Shown: one piece after another, positions 15,326 to 22,781 of the stretch
How the letters are laid out: the number at the start of each line of letters is the position of its first letter
Position numbering within the stretch: the stretch's first letter is position 1
Source of the DNA: Clostridiales bacterium
GTDB taxonomy: Bacteria > Bacillota > Clostridia > Oscillospirales > Butyricicoccaceae
Assembly (NCBI GenBank): GCA_019421385.1
Contig: JAHZFK010000016.1
Span: forward strand, 3,988 to 67,987
Direction: 5' to 3'
DNA: 64,000 nucleotides
Notes under the pieces: model-generated
Database searches by the model: none
Told to the model about the DNA's origin: nothing
The model's input: the letters and a program-made list of their open reading frames with translations, nothing else
Made by a program: the position numbers and the translations under genes

Positions 15326-16054
15326 ATGAACAGAGATTACTTTAATAAGCGTCGAAGCGGAATACCCAAGGAAAGGTCGCATAGTACGAGATCGATGGCA
15401 CCGGATTCATATTTGATTCTAACAGAAGGGACAAAAACAGAGCCCGGTTATTTCGACGGGATGAGACAGTATATTGATGATAAATATGCTAAGGGGCAGA
15501 TTGATATTCGTCCAGTAATCAACTGTGAAGGAAAAGGGTGTGGAACAGGGAGACTTCTTGAAGAAGCTGAGAAATGTATTGCGAGAGGTAACAAAGAATA
15601 TCAACATGTCTGGTTAGTGTTTGATCGAGATAACTTTCCGGATTTTGATGAAGCAATATGTAAAGCTAAATCAAAAGGGTATGGGGTTGCTTGGAGTAAC
15701 GTGTGCTTTGAATTATGGCTTTGTTTGCATCGCAATTATTATGATGCAGCAGCTTCGACAAGTGACTGGTCATCGCGACTTAACAATATTATGGGTGCGG
15801 ATTTGTCCTCGCCAAATGCGCAAAAGACACATGAGGCAAATAAACTGTTTCCAGTATTGAGCGTAAATGGTGGTTTGCAGAGGGCAGTAAAAAATGCGCG
15901 AAAACTGGATCAGGTATATAACGATCATATGCCGCCGTCTCAACGAAATCCGTGCACTAAAGTGTATGAGTTGATATTGGAACTGAAGCCATATTTGGCA
16001 GAACTGCTCCCAGAAGAACAGGATAAAGTAGATAAATCCCATACAGAGCCATGA
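15326..16054 (+). CDS. rloB: RloB-like TOPRIM-type effector (AbiLii-like)
   Basis: A 242-residue protein with 'LILTEGTKTEPGYFDG' near residues 30-45 (the Glu of TOPRIM-like nucleases) and 'VWLVFDRDNF' near 95-104 (the DxD motif). These mark the RloB family, predicted metal-dependent nucleases of the OLD/TOPRIM group. It is co-transcribed with the RloA-like ATPase, which is expected to sense or gate it. Nuclease targets are unknown. The C-terminus is a charged helix ending in 'LLPEEQDKVDKSHTEP'. Confidence 0.85.
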   Translation: MNRDYFNKRRSGIPKERSHSTRSMAPDSYLILTEGTKTEPGYFDGMRQYIDDKYAKGQIDIRPVINCEGKGCGTGRLLEEAEKCIARGNKEYQHVWLVFDRDNFPDFDEAICKAKSKGYGVAWSNVCFELWLCLHRNYYDAAASTSDWSSRLNNIMGADLSSPNAQKTHEANKLFPVLSVNGGLQRAVKNARKLDQVYNDHMPPSQRNPCTKVYELILELKPYLAELLPEEQDKVDKSHTEP

Positions 16055-16530
16055 GATATGCTATGTAAAAAGTTCAATGCATAATGTTCATCGTGATGGA
16101 AGCAATCTAATTCGTGTGCGGGTATCATCTCTAGAGAAAATGAAGAATTTCTGGATCTTTTTGGTTTTTGAAGTGAATGTTTTGATTTGAACCCACTGTG
16201 CAGAGTGACAAGCTGTGTGCAACAATAGCTGAACCCATAAGGATGGAAATCGATGGACAGGGCGGTTAGATCAGATTGTGGAATAACGGTGTTCGATTTG
16301 GATACGAGAAAGCCCGGAGAATTGCTCTCCGGGCTTATGTTATTAACGAATAGCCCAGTTTAACTTATTTGAGGACATGTGAAGGGCCTTTAGTCTAAAC
16401 TATTATCTGTGTTGACGTTTTTAGCTGTCTATGATACTGTGTTAATAGTGTTTTAAACGTTACAAATTGGCTTTGCAGAGTTAGAGCATTTAATTAAGAC
16501 GATTGCTGAAACAAAGGATGGGGTTGCTGG
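16055..16530 (+). other. AT-rich intergenic stretch between defence genes
   Basis: About 475 bases without a convincing gene. It holds a hairpin AGCCCGGAGA / TCTCCGGGCT (16311-16320 with 16326-16335) that may end the rloAB transcript, although its T run is weak, and a promoter-like pair before the TIR gene. The rest may be decayed sequence. Confidence 0.5.
16412..16440 (+). promoter_or_regulatory. Candidate promoter of the TIR-Nudix gene
   Basis: TTGACG (16412-16417) and TACTGT (16435-16440) with a 17-base spacer lie about 90 bases before the GTG start. The -10 box is imperfect, so this is a modest call. Confidence 0.4.
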
Positions 16531-18042
16531 GTGAATATTTTTATTGGAAGTTCAACTGAGTCACATGAAAATGGACTTTTATTGCAAATTGCGAAAATTG
16601 TAGAAGAATGCAAAGGTAATCCAATTCGATGGAATCAAAGTCCATCTATTTTTCAAACGGGAAAGTGTACTCTTGAAAATCTGGAAGAAATGATAAGTAG
16701 AAAAAATATCGAGGGATCAATCTTTATCTATTCAAGTGATGATAGAATATGGTATAGGGGAAAAGATGCTGGCAAGCCAAGGGATAATGTGGTTTTTGAA
16801 CATGGACTTTTTTCAGGAAGGCTTGGCAGGACAAGGTCAATTATTGTAAAGAGTGGAAATGTCGAACTTCCAACAGATCTGCTAGGAATCACATACATAG
16901 ATTTTAGTGACGGGAAGAAAACTCAAGGGGAAATTGATTTAAGAAATTGGCTGCATAATTTACAGACGAATGATGATCAACCGCAACTTTCTACAGAATA
17001 TAGAGTCGCAAAAAAGAAAGAAAATGATCATCTTACGATAAAAATGTTTAAAAACTTGGATGCGGCAAAGCCGTTCATAGTAGAGAAAGCACAAAATGCG
17101 TTGCAAATTAAAATTCTCGCCAATAAAGGGTTGGAGTTTTTTGGAGGAGACAGTTCGCTGATTTCACTGGCAGAGGTAGAAAAGTACTGGCGATTAAAAC
17201 GACTTAAGATTATTCTCTTGTCACCAAATTCCGCTTGGGTAAACAGGGGGATTATGGCATTGAGAAAATATGAGTCGTTAGATGATTTTAAAAGCGAGCT
17301 AAGTTCAACCCATATTATTGTAGAAATGGGAATGAAAAAATTTATTAAGGATTTGAAACTGGAAAAAAGCGGTATCAAATATCAGAAGGGGGAGCCATAC
17401 TTTCGTTTTATAATGATTGACGATAGCGTTTTCGTATCCACATATGCAGAATCTCCTACAGAACAGGTTCGAGATTTGCCTGTTTTTGAAATAAAAAAGG
17501 ATTATGGGTCTCTTTATGGATCACTAAAAAAGCACTTCAATGATTTGTGGGTTAATAATTCTGAACTGAGCAAAACATATAAAGAACATTTTGATATTGA
17601 AGTGTCTGCGGGAGGATTCGTTTTTTGCAGACATAATTCTAATACATATGTAGCACTTGTTCAAAGGGACGATGGAAGTTGGGTACTACCAAAGGGACAT
17701 AAAAAGGTAAGTGACAAGTCGATTGAGGAAACTGCAATAAGAGAGGTATCAGAAGAAACAGGGCTATCTCCTACAAAGCTTAGATGCCTAAGAAAGATAG
17801 ATTCATATTCCTATGATGAGTCAGCTGTCGCGCTTGACGTAAATAAAGTTAATCATTTTTATTTGATGGAATATATTTCTGATGAATTTCAAGAGCTGAA
17901 TACAGATTTTGAGCATTTATCTGCAAAATGGTGGAGAATTGATGAAGAATTGCCATTTATGTTTTATATTTATCAGAAAGTTCTGTTGAATGAGACTATA
18001 AAGAAGGAATTTAATATTGATGCAAAAATGAATGAACGGTGA
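16531..18042 (+). CDS. TIR (Cap12/PycTIR-type) - PLD-like - Nudix fusion, predicted anti-phage effector
   Basis: GTG start, 503 residues, three parts. Residues 1-150 are a TIR domain of the nucleotide-binding PF10137 type: 'MNIFIGSSTES', 'FIYSSDDRIWYRG', 'RDNVVFEHGLFSGRLGR' with the likely catalytic Glu at residue 90, and 'LPTDLLGITYIDF'. Residues about 165-345 resemble a degenerate phospholipase D-like module ('FRFIMIDDSVFVSTYA', 'LKKHFNDLW') without a clear HKD pair. Residues about 360-490 are a Nudix domain with 'VLPKGHKKVSDKS' and 'REVSEETGL', keeping the catalytic Glu residues, though the loop is one residue longer than usual. TIR domains cleave NAD; Nudix enzymes hydrolyse nucleoside diphosphate compounds such as ADP-ribose. 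No cyclase lies nearby, so it is not an ordinary CBASS or Pycsar locus. Confidence 0.8.
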   Translation: MNIFIGSSTESHENGLLLQIAKIVEECKGNPIRWNQSPSIFQTGKCTLENLEEMISRKNIEGSIFIYSSDDRIWYRGKDAGKPRDNVVFEHGLFSGRLGRTRSIIVKSGNVELPTDLLGITYIDFSDGKKTQGEIDLRNWLHNLQTNDDQPQLSTEYRVAKKKENDHLTIKMFKNLDAAKPFIVEKAQNALQIKILANKGLEFFGGDSSLISLAEVEKYWRLKRLKIILLSPNSAWVNRGIMALRKYESLDDFKSELSSTHIIVEMGMKKFIKDLKLEKSGIKYQKGEPYFRFIMIDDSVFVSTYAESPTEQVRDLPVFEIKKDYGSLYGSLKKHFNDLWVNNSELSKTYKEHFDIEVSAGGFVFCRHNSNTYVALVQRDDGSWVLPKGHKKVSDKSIEETAIREVSEETGLSPTKLRCLRKIDSYSYDESAVALDVNKVNHFYLMEYISDEFQELNTDFEHLSAKWWRIDEELPFMFYIYQKVLLNETIKKEFNIDAKMNER

Positions 18043-18100
18043 AGATTTCAAAAAAATTAACTTAATTCTTAAAGACAGAAATATGCTGCTGGTATCATTG

Positions 18101-18248
18101 ATGACCTTATGAATGGGGCTATGCGCTTTCTGAGCCGATGGCGGTAGCGCCCATCAACAAGGTTGAGCAGGTGGTACGCTTTGCGGTCTCGCAGCTCCCG
18201 CCGGAAAAGATTTTCATGGGCATCCCCAACTACGGCTATGACTGGTAG
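18101..18248 (+). pseudogene. yaaH: Middle fragment of a YaaH-like GH18 glycosidase gene, between two prophages
   Basis: From 18108 the frame reads 'YEWGYALSEPMAVAPINKVE' and continues to 'FMGIPNYGYDW' before TAG at 18246. This is the conserved core of YaaH/YdhD-type GH18 enzymes that act on spore cortex peptidoglycan during germination. The expected preceding residues M-T appear as ATG ACC at 18101-18106, but with one extra T at 18107 that breaks the frame. Upstream sequence does not encode the catalytic N-terminal half, and downstream is prophage 2. The rest of the gene continues at 52957. Confidence 0.85.
18237..18245 (+). other. attL core of prophage 2
   Basis: TATGACTGG occurs here and at 52957-52965. 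It encodes Y-D-W in both halves of the interrupted GH18 gene and lies 17 bases before the stop end of the serine integrase gene. A short identical core is typical of large serine integrases, which need little homology. Confidence 0.8.
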
Positions 18249-18262
18249 TAACCAGTATGTTG

Positions 18263-19807
18263 TTAGTTGTGGGTATCGGGAATGAGGGGGTGAATGGTCA
18301 AGGTGAGGTCGCTGCCGGATTCGCTGTAAACGCTGGTGGTTTTTTGGTAGACGATTTTAGAGATTATGGAGCGGAGCATGGCGTTTTTGTCCTCTGCGGA
18401 GGTGGTTTGCGCATAGGTGTCAATGACAGCCTGCACGCGAGGAATGAGCGCTTGCCGGGTCTGATTGGCGCGGAGGAGCTGGTCAAGCGAGGCGCGCGCC
18501 TGATCGGCGGCATGGGTGAGCACGTCGCGCCGGGCAGAAAGGATGGCTTGCCGCTCTTTGAACAGCTCGGGCGTATAGACGCCAGTTTCGACCAGTTCAA
18601 AGGCGCGTGCGCGCTGTTCCTCAATGGCGGCGATTTCGGCATTGAGCTTTTGCAGGGACGTTTCCAGCGCGGCCTGATCGCCGGAGGGTTGGGCGGTTGT
18701 CTTGGAGGGCGCTTGATAGTCCGCGAGCCAGCGGCGCAAGGCGAGAATGAGCGCATTCTCCACCTCATCTATACGGGAAGAGACCATGCCGCAATAATGA
18801 TGGCAAACGATATAGCGCGTGCCGTCCTGCGGACGTGCTTGCATCTTGTGGCCGCAGCTGCCGCATATCAGAAGGCCGCGCAGCGGGTTTTGCAACTGCT
18901 TGGATTTTGGAACAGGCGCGAACGAGCGCGCACGCAGCTTTGCCTGCGCCGCGTTCCACAATTCCTGTGAGATAAGCGGTTCGTGCCGTCCCTGAAAAAT
19001 TTGATATTCATGTTTGCGCGGGTAGGTGAGTGATACCTGCCCGTTTTTTACGACCTTTACCGTGCCGCGCCGTCCCCATGTGATAAAACCGGCATAAACA
19101 GGATTTTGCAAAATATCCTTGATGATGCCGACGTTGAACAGCTTGCCAGTGGAGGAGCGGAAACCAAGTTCGTTCAGGCGGTGGCACAGGCGGATTGTTC
19201 CCATTTTGGGATTATCGACATACAGCTGAAAAACGGTTCGAACGGTTTCCGCGTCCGCGTTGGGAACGATGGTATATCCCTTTTCGCGGTGCAGCTTTTG
19301 CGAATCATACCCAAAGGGGGCTTTGCCGCCCAGCCATCGGCCATCCCGCGCGGCGGCGAGCCGCCCGGCCTGCAAGCGGCGGTTGATCATTTTGTATTCC
19401 CGGCGGGACATAAAGAGGTCGAACTCCAAATGCTCCTCATCATAATAATTATTCGGGTCGAAGATCTTCGAGGGGGTGATGATATATGTGCCGGAGAATT
19501 TGAAAGCCCGGGTGACAATGCCCTGGTCGATGCTGTCACCGCGGGCAAGACGCTCAATCTCCATGACAAGGACACCATGCCACCGCCCCGCCTCCACCTC
19601 AGACAGCAGCTGCTGCATTTGCGGCCGGTCCGCAATGGTATCGCCGGAGACAATTTCCTCGTATATTTTTCCGATGGTATAGCCGCGCTGCTCGGCAAGG
19701 CTCAAAAGCGTTTTACGGTGCGTGACAAGCACGTCCGCTTCGCCGCGCGCTTCGGCTTCCAGATCGGCGCGGGACTTACGGAGATAAATGCAGTATTGTG
19801 TGGGCAT
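18263..19807 (-). CDS. Large serine recombinase, integrase of prophage 2
   Basis: A 514-residue enzyme. The resolvase domain starts 'MPTQYCIYLRKSRAD' with catalytic Ser12 and contains 'VMEIERLARGDSIDQG'. A recombinase domain follows ('GGKAPFGYD', 'LNELGFRSSTGKLFN'). A zinc ribbon has 'LLICGSCGHKM' and 'VCHHYCG'. After it comes a long coiled coil and a C-terminal tail. It acts at a short core with a central dinucleotide; the gene ends 18 bases from attL. CAAAGGAGCTGATACC precedes the ATG. Excision would need a directionality factor that I cannot identify here. Confidence 0.95.
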   Translation of the reverse strand: MPTQYCIYLRKSRADLEAEARGEADVLVTHRKTLLSLAEQRGYTIGKIYEEIVSGDTIADRPQMQQLLSEVEAGRWHGVLVMEIERLARGDSIDQGIVTRAFKFSGTYIITPSKIFDPNNYYDEEHLEFDLFMSRREYKMINRRLQAGRLAAARDGRWLGGKAPFGYDSQKLHREKGYTIVPNADAETVRTVFQLYVDNPKMGTIRLCHRLNELGFRSSTGKLFNVGIIKDILQNPVYAGFITWGRRGTVKVVKNGQVSLTYPRKHEYQIFQGRHEPLISQELWNAAQAKLRARSFAPVPKSKQLQNPLRGLLICGSCGHKMQARPQDGTRYIVCHHYCGMVSSRIDEVENALILALRRWLADYQAPSKTTAQPSGDQAALETSLQKLNAEIAAIEEQRARAFELVETGVYTPELFKERQAILSARRDVLTHAADQARASLDQLLRANQTRQALIPRVQAVIDTYAQTTSAEDKNAMLRSIISKIVYQKTTSVYSESGSDLTLTIHPLIPDTHN

Positions 19808-19832
19808 GGTATCAGCTCCTTTGAGAAGTAAG

Positions 19833-19853
19833 CCCCGCGCGGTGCGCGGGGCG
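19833..19853. terminator. GC hairpin between integrase and secreted-protein genes
   Basis: GCCCCGCGC and GCGCGGGGC are separated by 3 bases. It may terminate the leftward transcript of the secreted protein before the integrase gene, but neither side has a good T run. Confidence 0.4.
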
Positions 19854-19858
19854 TTGAT

Positions 19859-20608
19859 TTATGCTTTATTAGCCAATATTTGTACCCATTGGTTAAAGGC
19901 GTTTTCAGCAGAGGTACCAACAGACATTGCAACTTCACTAAGCAACGAATAACCATCCATAAGATCTTCAATTGCATCAAAATCATATGGATTAGAACGC
20001 AAATGACTAACGATATTTTGGCACACTTCCGCAGTAGAAATGCAATCTTCCAATAGGACAATGTTTCCGCTTAAATCATCATACATACCAGAAACCATAT
20101 AGGGAGACAAAGTTTTCAATCTGCTTTTTAATGATTGGACTTCTTTTTTTGCATCTGAAATAATGGAATTAAGAGAGGAAATAGAGCTATCATAAGGGTA
20201 GTCAGAAAGAATGGCGCTGCATATAGTGCTATAACCATTTGAAATAGAAATATATGCGTTTGAGATATCTTCCATATCCTCTATGGCAGAAATAATTTGA
20301 ATATCCTGTTCGCTGATGCCGGAGGATTGATTCGAGGAAACAAGACTTGCCTTATTTGCATTTCCGTCATAGCTGATATTTGCACCTAAATTTTCAGCGA
20401 CAGCGCGGATGGGAACATAGGTTGTTCCATCATAGACGAAAGGCTGCACAGTTTTGCCGTTTACATCAGTTAGTCTGGGGGTCTGACCGTTAATTGAAAG
20501 CGAGATGCCATATTCCACGTTAATTGACTTTTGATAGGTGTTTGCCGCAAAAGCACCAGTCAAAAACAAGGAAAACATCAGGATAACAGCGGGGATTCTC
20601 TTTTTCAT
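19859..20608 (-). CDS. Secreted protein with copper amine oxidase N-like domain
   Basis: A 249-residue protein with a signal peptide (about residues 1-22, 'VILMFSLFLTGAFA'), then a beta segment 'YGISLSINGQTPRLTDVNGK' and 'YDGTTYVPIRAVAENLGANI', the signature of the copper amine oxidase N-terminal-like domain common in Firmicute surface proteins. The remaining 150 residues are helical. It sits between the integrase and repressor genes on the same strand, the usual place for lysogenic conversion genes expressed in the prophage state. It may alter the host surface; the target is unknown. Confidence 0.75.
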   Translation of the reverse strand: MKKRIPAVILMFSLFLTGAFAANTYQKSINVEYGISLSINGQTPRLTDVNGKTVQPFVYDGTTYVPIRAVAENLGANISYDGNANKASLVSSNQSSGISEQDIQIISAIEDMEDISNAYISISNGYSTICSAILSDYPYDSSISSLNSIISDAKKEVQSLKSRLKTLSPYMVSGMYDDLSGNIVLLEDCISTAEVCQNIVSHLRSNPYDFDAIEDLMDGYSLLSEVAMSVGTSAENAFNQWVQILANKA

Positions 20609-20655
20609 GGGGATACCTCCTTTTATTTCAACCGTCCGAGAGGGCGGTTTTTTAC

Positions 20656-21051
20656 TTATGCCTCTTTATCCATGCGAGATTCAGAACATTTTTTATATTT
20701 GGGATTATCTTTCAGGTCTGCGACATAATCGCGGACTTTTTCTTTGCCCTCATCGTTCATTGAGCGGTAGTCCTCGACAAGCTGGGTTTCATCTTCGGAT
20801 AAATCGGATGAAGAAAGTGAAGATAGACCATAGTTCGGGTCGGTGATTTCATCCTTGATAAGATAACGCAAGTCAACATGAAAATAGTCACAAAGTTTTT
20901 CAAGAGTGCTAAATTTCACGTTATCAAAATGATCGCGTTTCAAAATGTTATCAATTGTAGAGTATGCAATATCAAGGTCACGCGCAAGGTCAGCTTTTTT
21001 CGTGATGTTATCGCGGCTCATTAAGAATTCAAGTTTTTCTCTTAGGTTCAT
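20656..21051 (-). CDS. Prophage 2 repressor (Xre/cI-like HTH)
   Basis: I place the start at ATG 21051, preceded by GGAAGGAGTTGGCTTG, and not at the upstream in-frame codon 21087. The 131-residue protein has an N-terminal helix-turn-helix ('DNITKKADLARDLDIAYSTI', 'DNILKRDH') and a short C-terminal tail, 'LVEDYRSMNDEGKEKVRDYV', of the kind seen in small clostridial repressors. It has no self-cleavage (LexA-like) domain. It faces the rightward early genes across a 500-base control region. Confidence 0.85.
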   Translation of the reverse strand: MNLREKLEFLMSRDNITKKADLARDLDIAYSTIDNILKRDHFDNVKFSTLEKLCDYFHVDLRYLIKDEITDPNYGLSSLSSSDLSEDETQLVEDYRSMNDEGKEKVRDYVADLKDNPKYKKCSESRMDKEA

Positions 21052-21134
21052 CAAGCCAACTCCTTCCATGTCTTTACAATAACACAAAAAAAGAGAGGAA
21101 GCAATAAAGAATTACGGACAATGGGAAAATAGTA

Positions 21135-21163
21135 TTGACAATCACCATCGTTCGTAATATCAT
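21135..21163 (+). promoter_or_regulatory. Rightward early promoter of prophage 2
   Basis: TTGACA (21135-21140) and TATCAT (21158-21163) have a 17-base spacer. The promoter points to the Cro-like gene, with a leader of nearly 400 bases. The repressor site AATCACCAT overlaps the spacer. Confidence 0.7.
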
Positions 21164-21194
21164 ATACTCAAGAATTACCATTGATGGTGATTCT
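21139..21194. promoter_or_regulatory. Candidate repressor operators
   Basis: AATCACCAT at about 21140-21148 and its inverted copy ATGGTGATT at about 21185-21193 (inside ATTACCATTGATGGTGATT, itself a near palindrome) flank the -10 region of the early promoter. They are the best candidates for binding sites of the Xre-type repressor and Cro-like protein. Confidence 0.5.
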
Positions 21195-21376
21195 GGCGCA
21201 AAAAATACTCCGCATATCCGGTTGCGACAGATATACGGAGCAGCATGAAACCCACCCAAATCCCTTGCACTCTGTGACCGCTGGTTTCCCGGCCACCGAC
21301 ATCCGCAACGATGCTTCTATGGGAGAATAAAACAGTTTTACATCATGCATGTTTCCTGACTGTTTTTCCAGTTGGT

Positions 21377-21439
21377 TTACATTGGGGCAGAACAGGGGAA
21401 TGTCATTTGAAAGCCGACCTTAAGTTTCAGTGGTTTCAA
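21377..21439 (-). CDS. 20-codon leader peptide on the minus strand of the control region
   Basis: AGGAGG lies 8 bases before a TTG at 21439 (an ATG at 21445 is too close to the site). The frame encodes 20 residues beginning M-K-P-L-K-L-K-V-G-F and ends TAA at 21377. A good minus-strand promoter is just upstream. Translation is plausible, but the peptide has no recognised family. It lies in the leader of a transcript that would run to the repressor gene. Confidence 0.4.
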   Translation of the reverse strand: MKPLKLKVGFQMTFPCSAPM

Positions 21440-21471
21440 AGACATCACCTCCTCGTTTAAGGGTCAATAAA

Positions 21472-21500
21472 AGTATAAGGTTTTGGTGGGATTGCGTCAA
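21472..21500 (-). promoter_or_regulatory. Leftward promoter toward the repressor gene
   Basis: On the minus strand, TTGACG (21500-21495) and TATACT (21477-21472) are 17 bases apart. The RNA would run antisense to the early leader for about 420 bases and enter the repressor gene, in the manner of a repressor establishment promoter. Confidence 0.6.
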
Positions 21501-21559
21501 TGATAAACGTTCATTTTTTAGGAACGTCACAGAAAATTTACAAAATGGAGGTGTTTGGC

Positions 21560-21775
21560 ATGTATCCGAATCTGGAGCTGGAAATGTTCAAGCGGAAGAT
21601 AACGGGGCGCGAGATGGCGCAACGGCTGGGCATTGGCGAGAGCACCATGTACAAAAAGCTGCGCGGCGAGTTCGACTTCAAGCTAAAAGAAGTCGAGAAA
21701 ATACTGGATATTTTCCCGGAAATGGATTGGCGCGTGCTGTTCGCGCGCGCGGACGAGCAAGGAAAGGCGGGGTGA
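21560..21775 (+). CDS. Cro-like HTH protein
   Basis: The start ATG 21560 follows AATGGAGGTGTTTGGC. The 71-residue protein contains 'ITGREMAQRLGIGESTMYKK' (helix-turn-helix, about residues 13-32) and little else, the size of Cro-type regulators. It is the first gene after the rightward early promoter and probably competes with the repressor at the shared operators. Confidence 0.75.
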   Translation: MYPNLELEMFKRKITGREMAQRLGIGESTMYKKLRGEFDFKLKEVEKILDIFPEMDWRVLFARADEQGKAG

Positions 21776-21777
21776 TT

Positions 21778-22218
21778 ATGTCATATGTACCTGAATTAGA
21801 AGCGATTCTGTTTGAATACGAGACCAGCGAGCGCGGAAAGGCAGAGAAAGACGAGTTCGGAATGGAAACCGCGTTCGAGCGGCTTAACAGACAATTGGAG
21901 AAGGATTTCCCGGACGATGAAAAGGCGCGCTTTCATGCGCAGGACAACGCAACGGAAATGTTTCAATGGGGTTTTCGCATCGGATTTTTGTGCGGAAACC
22001 GCGAAATGGTGCGACAGCTTGCGCTGAGCGCGCCGGAATTGAAACCATCAAAGAACATATTCAAGCGAGCAAAAGAACGGCATCGCAGGATGAAAATTCG
22101 GAAGTCATTTGTTGACATGGAAGACAGATGGAAGAGAACGCAAGATATTGCGTGGGTAGTGAGCTGGTTATCTTTGGCGGTGAGCATTTTAGCACTCGCC
22201 AAGAGGTTTATCAGTTAA
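21778..22218 (+). CDS. Early phage protein with C-terminal membrane segment
   Basis: A 146-residue protein starting 2 bases after the Cro-like gene. The first 110 residues are highly charged and helical. The end, 'DIAWVVSWLSLAVSILALAK', is a single hydrophobic segment, so the protein is probably tail-anchored. It overlaps the end of a convergent gene by 8 bases. I do not recognise a family. Early position suggests a role in host takeover or exclusion, which is speculation. Confidence 0.65.
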   Translation: MSYVPELEAILFEYETSERGKAEKDEFGMETAFERLNRQLEKDFPDDEKARFHAQDNATEMFQWGFRIGFLCGNREMVRQLALSAPELKPSKNIFKRAKERHRRMKIRKSFVDMEDRWKRTQDIAWVVSWLSLAVSILALAKRFIS

Positions 22219-22537
22219 AAAGGCCAAGGATTGAAACAATAAAGGTTAGAACTCCAATAGATAGCGAGATAAAAGCGACTTTATCCCGTTTCTGATTCTT
22301 TTCATATTCCGAGATTGCGTCAATGCCTTCGGCAGAAATCCAGAAGCACGCTTCCCACACACCGTTGACTTCACTCTTTTGCGAATCAAAATACGCAGAG
22401 GGGAGAAGAGACAGGAGCTTGAAGGAGTCCGGACAGTTTGGCACTTGACGGGAAAAGACGGAATAAGGCACATAAGAAACGGTTTCGCTGGTATTCTGTT
22501 GGATCGCTTTTAAGACCGCGTATTGCATGGAAGTCAT
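22211..22537 (-). CDS. Minus-strand phage protein with C-terminal membrane segment
   Basis: ATG 22537 follows AAAGAGGTGTCTTT and gives 108 residues. Residues 5-80 contain 'YVPYSVFSRQVPNCPDSFKL' and 'ISAEGIDAISEYEKNQ', reminiscent of a winged-helix-like or membrane-associated regulator. The last 25 residues are hydrophobic ('FISLSIGVLTFIVSILGLF'). Lying opposite to the early genes, it could be expressed in the lysogen. Family unknown. Confidence 0.6.
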   Translation of the reverse strand: MTSMQYAVLKAIQQNTSETVSYVPYSVFSRQVPNCPDSFKLLSLLPSAYFDSQKSEVNGVWEACFWISAEGIDAISEYEKNQKRDKVAFISLSIGVLTFIVSILGLFN

Positions 22538-22601
22538 AAAGACACCTCTTTTCTGCTTTTCATTGTAGCAGGAAGGGGATGGAAAGACAAGGAGCGATAA
22601 A

Positions 22602-22779
22602 ATGAAAGTAGAAATCAAGATTAGCGGAAAAAAAGGAAGATGTAAAGGAATTGGGAGAGCGGCTTTATGACACGCTTAAGGCGTGGAACCGAGAAGCCAA
22701 AAGAAGCAAGAAAGAAAAGGCGGGAATTGATATTTCCGAAGTCTTTAAGATGTATAACAACGGCGGGAAGGTGAATTGA
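22602..22779 (+). pseudogene. Small early gene with a +1 frameshift in an A7 run
   Basis: AAGGAGCGATAAA precedes ATG 22602. Ten codons in, a run of seven A (22628-22634) shifts the frame and leads to an early stop. If one A were absent the gene would encode 59 residues, from M-K-V-E-I-K-I-S-G through 'LGERLYDTLKAWNREAK' to 'FKMYNNGGKVN'. The second frame has normal protein character to TGA 22777-22779. This may be a true mutation, slippage-dependent expression or a homopolymer sequencing error. Confidence 0.6.
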
Positions 22780-22781
22780 TT

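Noticed and set aside
16531..18042. CBASS or Pycsar operon
   Set aside because: The TIR type matches effectors of those systems, but no nucleotidyltransferase or cyclase gene lies within several kilobases.
21168..21350. 60-codon minus-strand frame in the control region
   Set aside because: No ribosome site, and it covers the operators and early promoter; probably untranslated leader.
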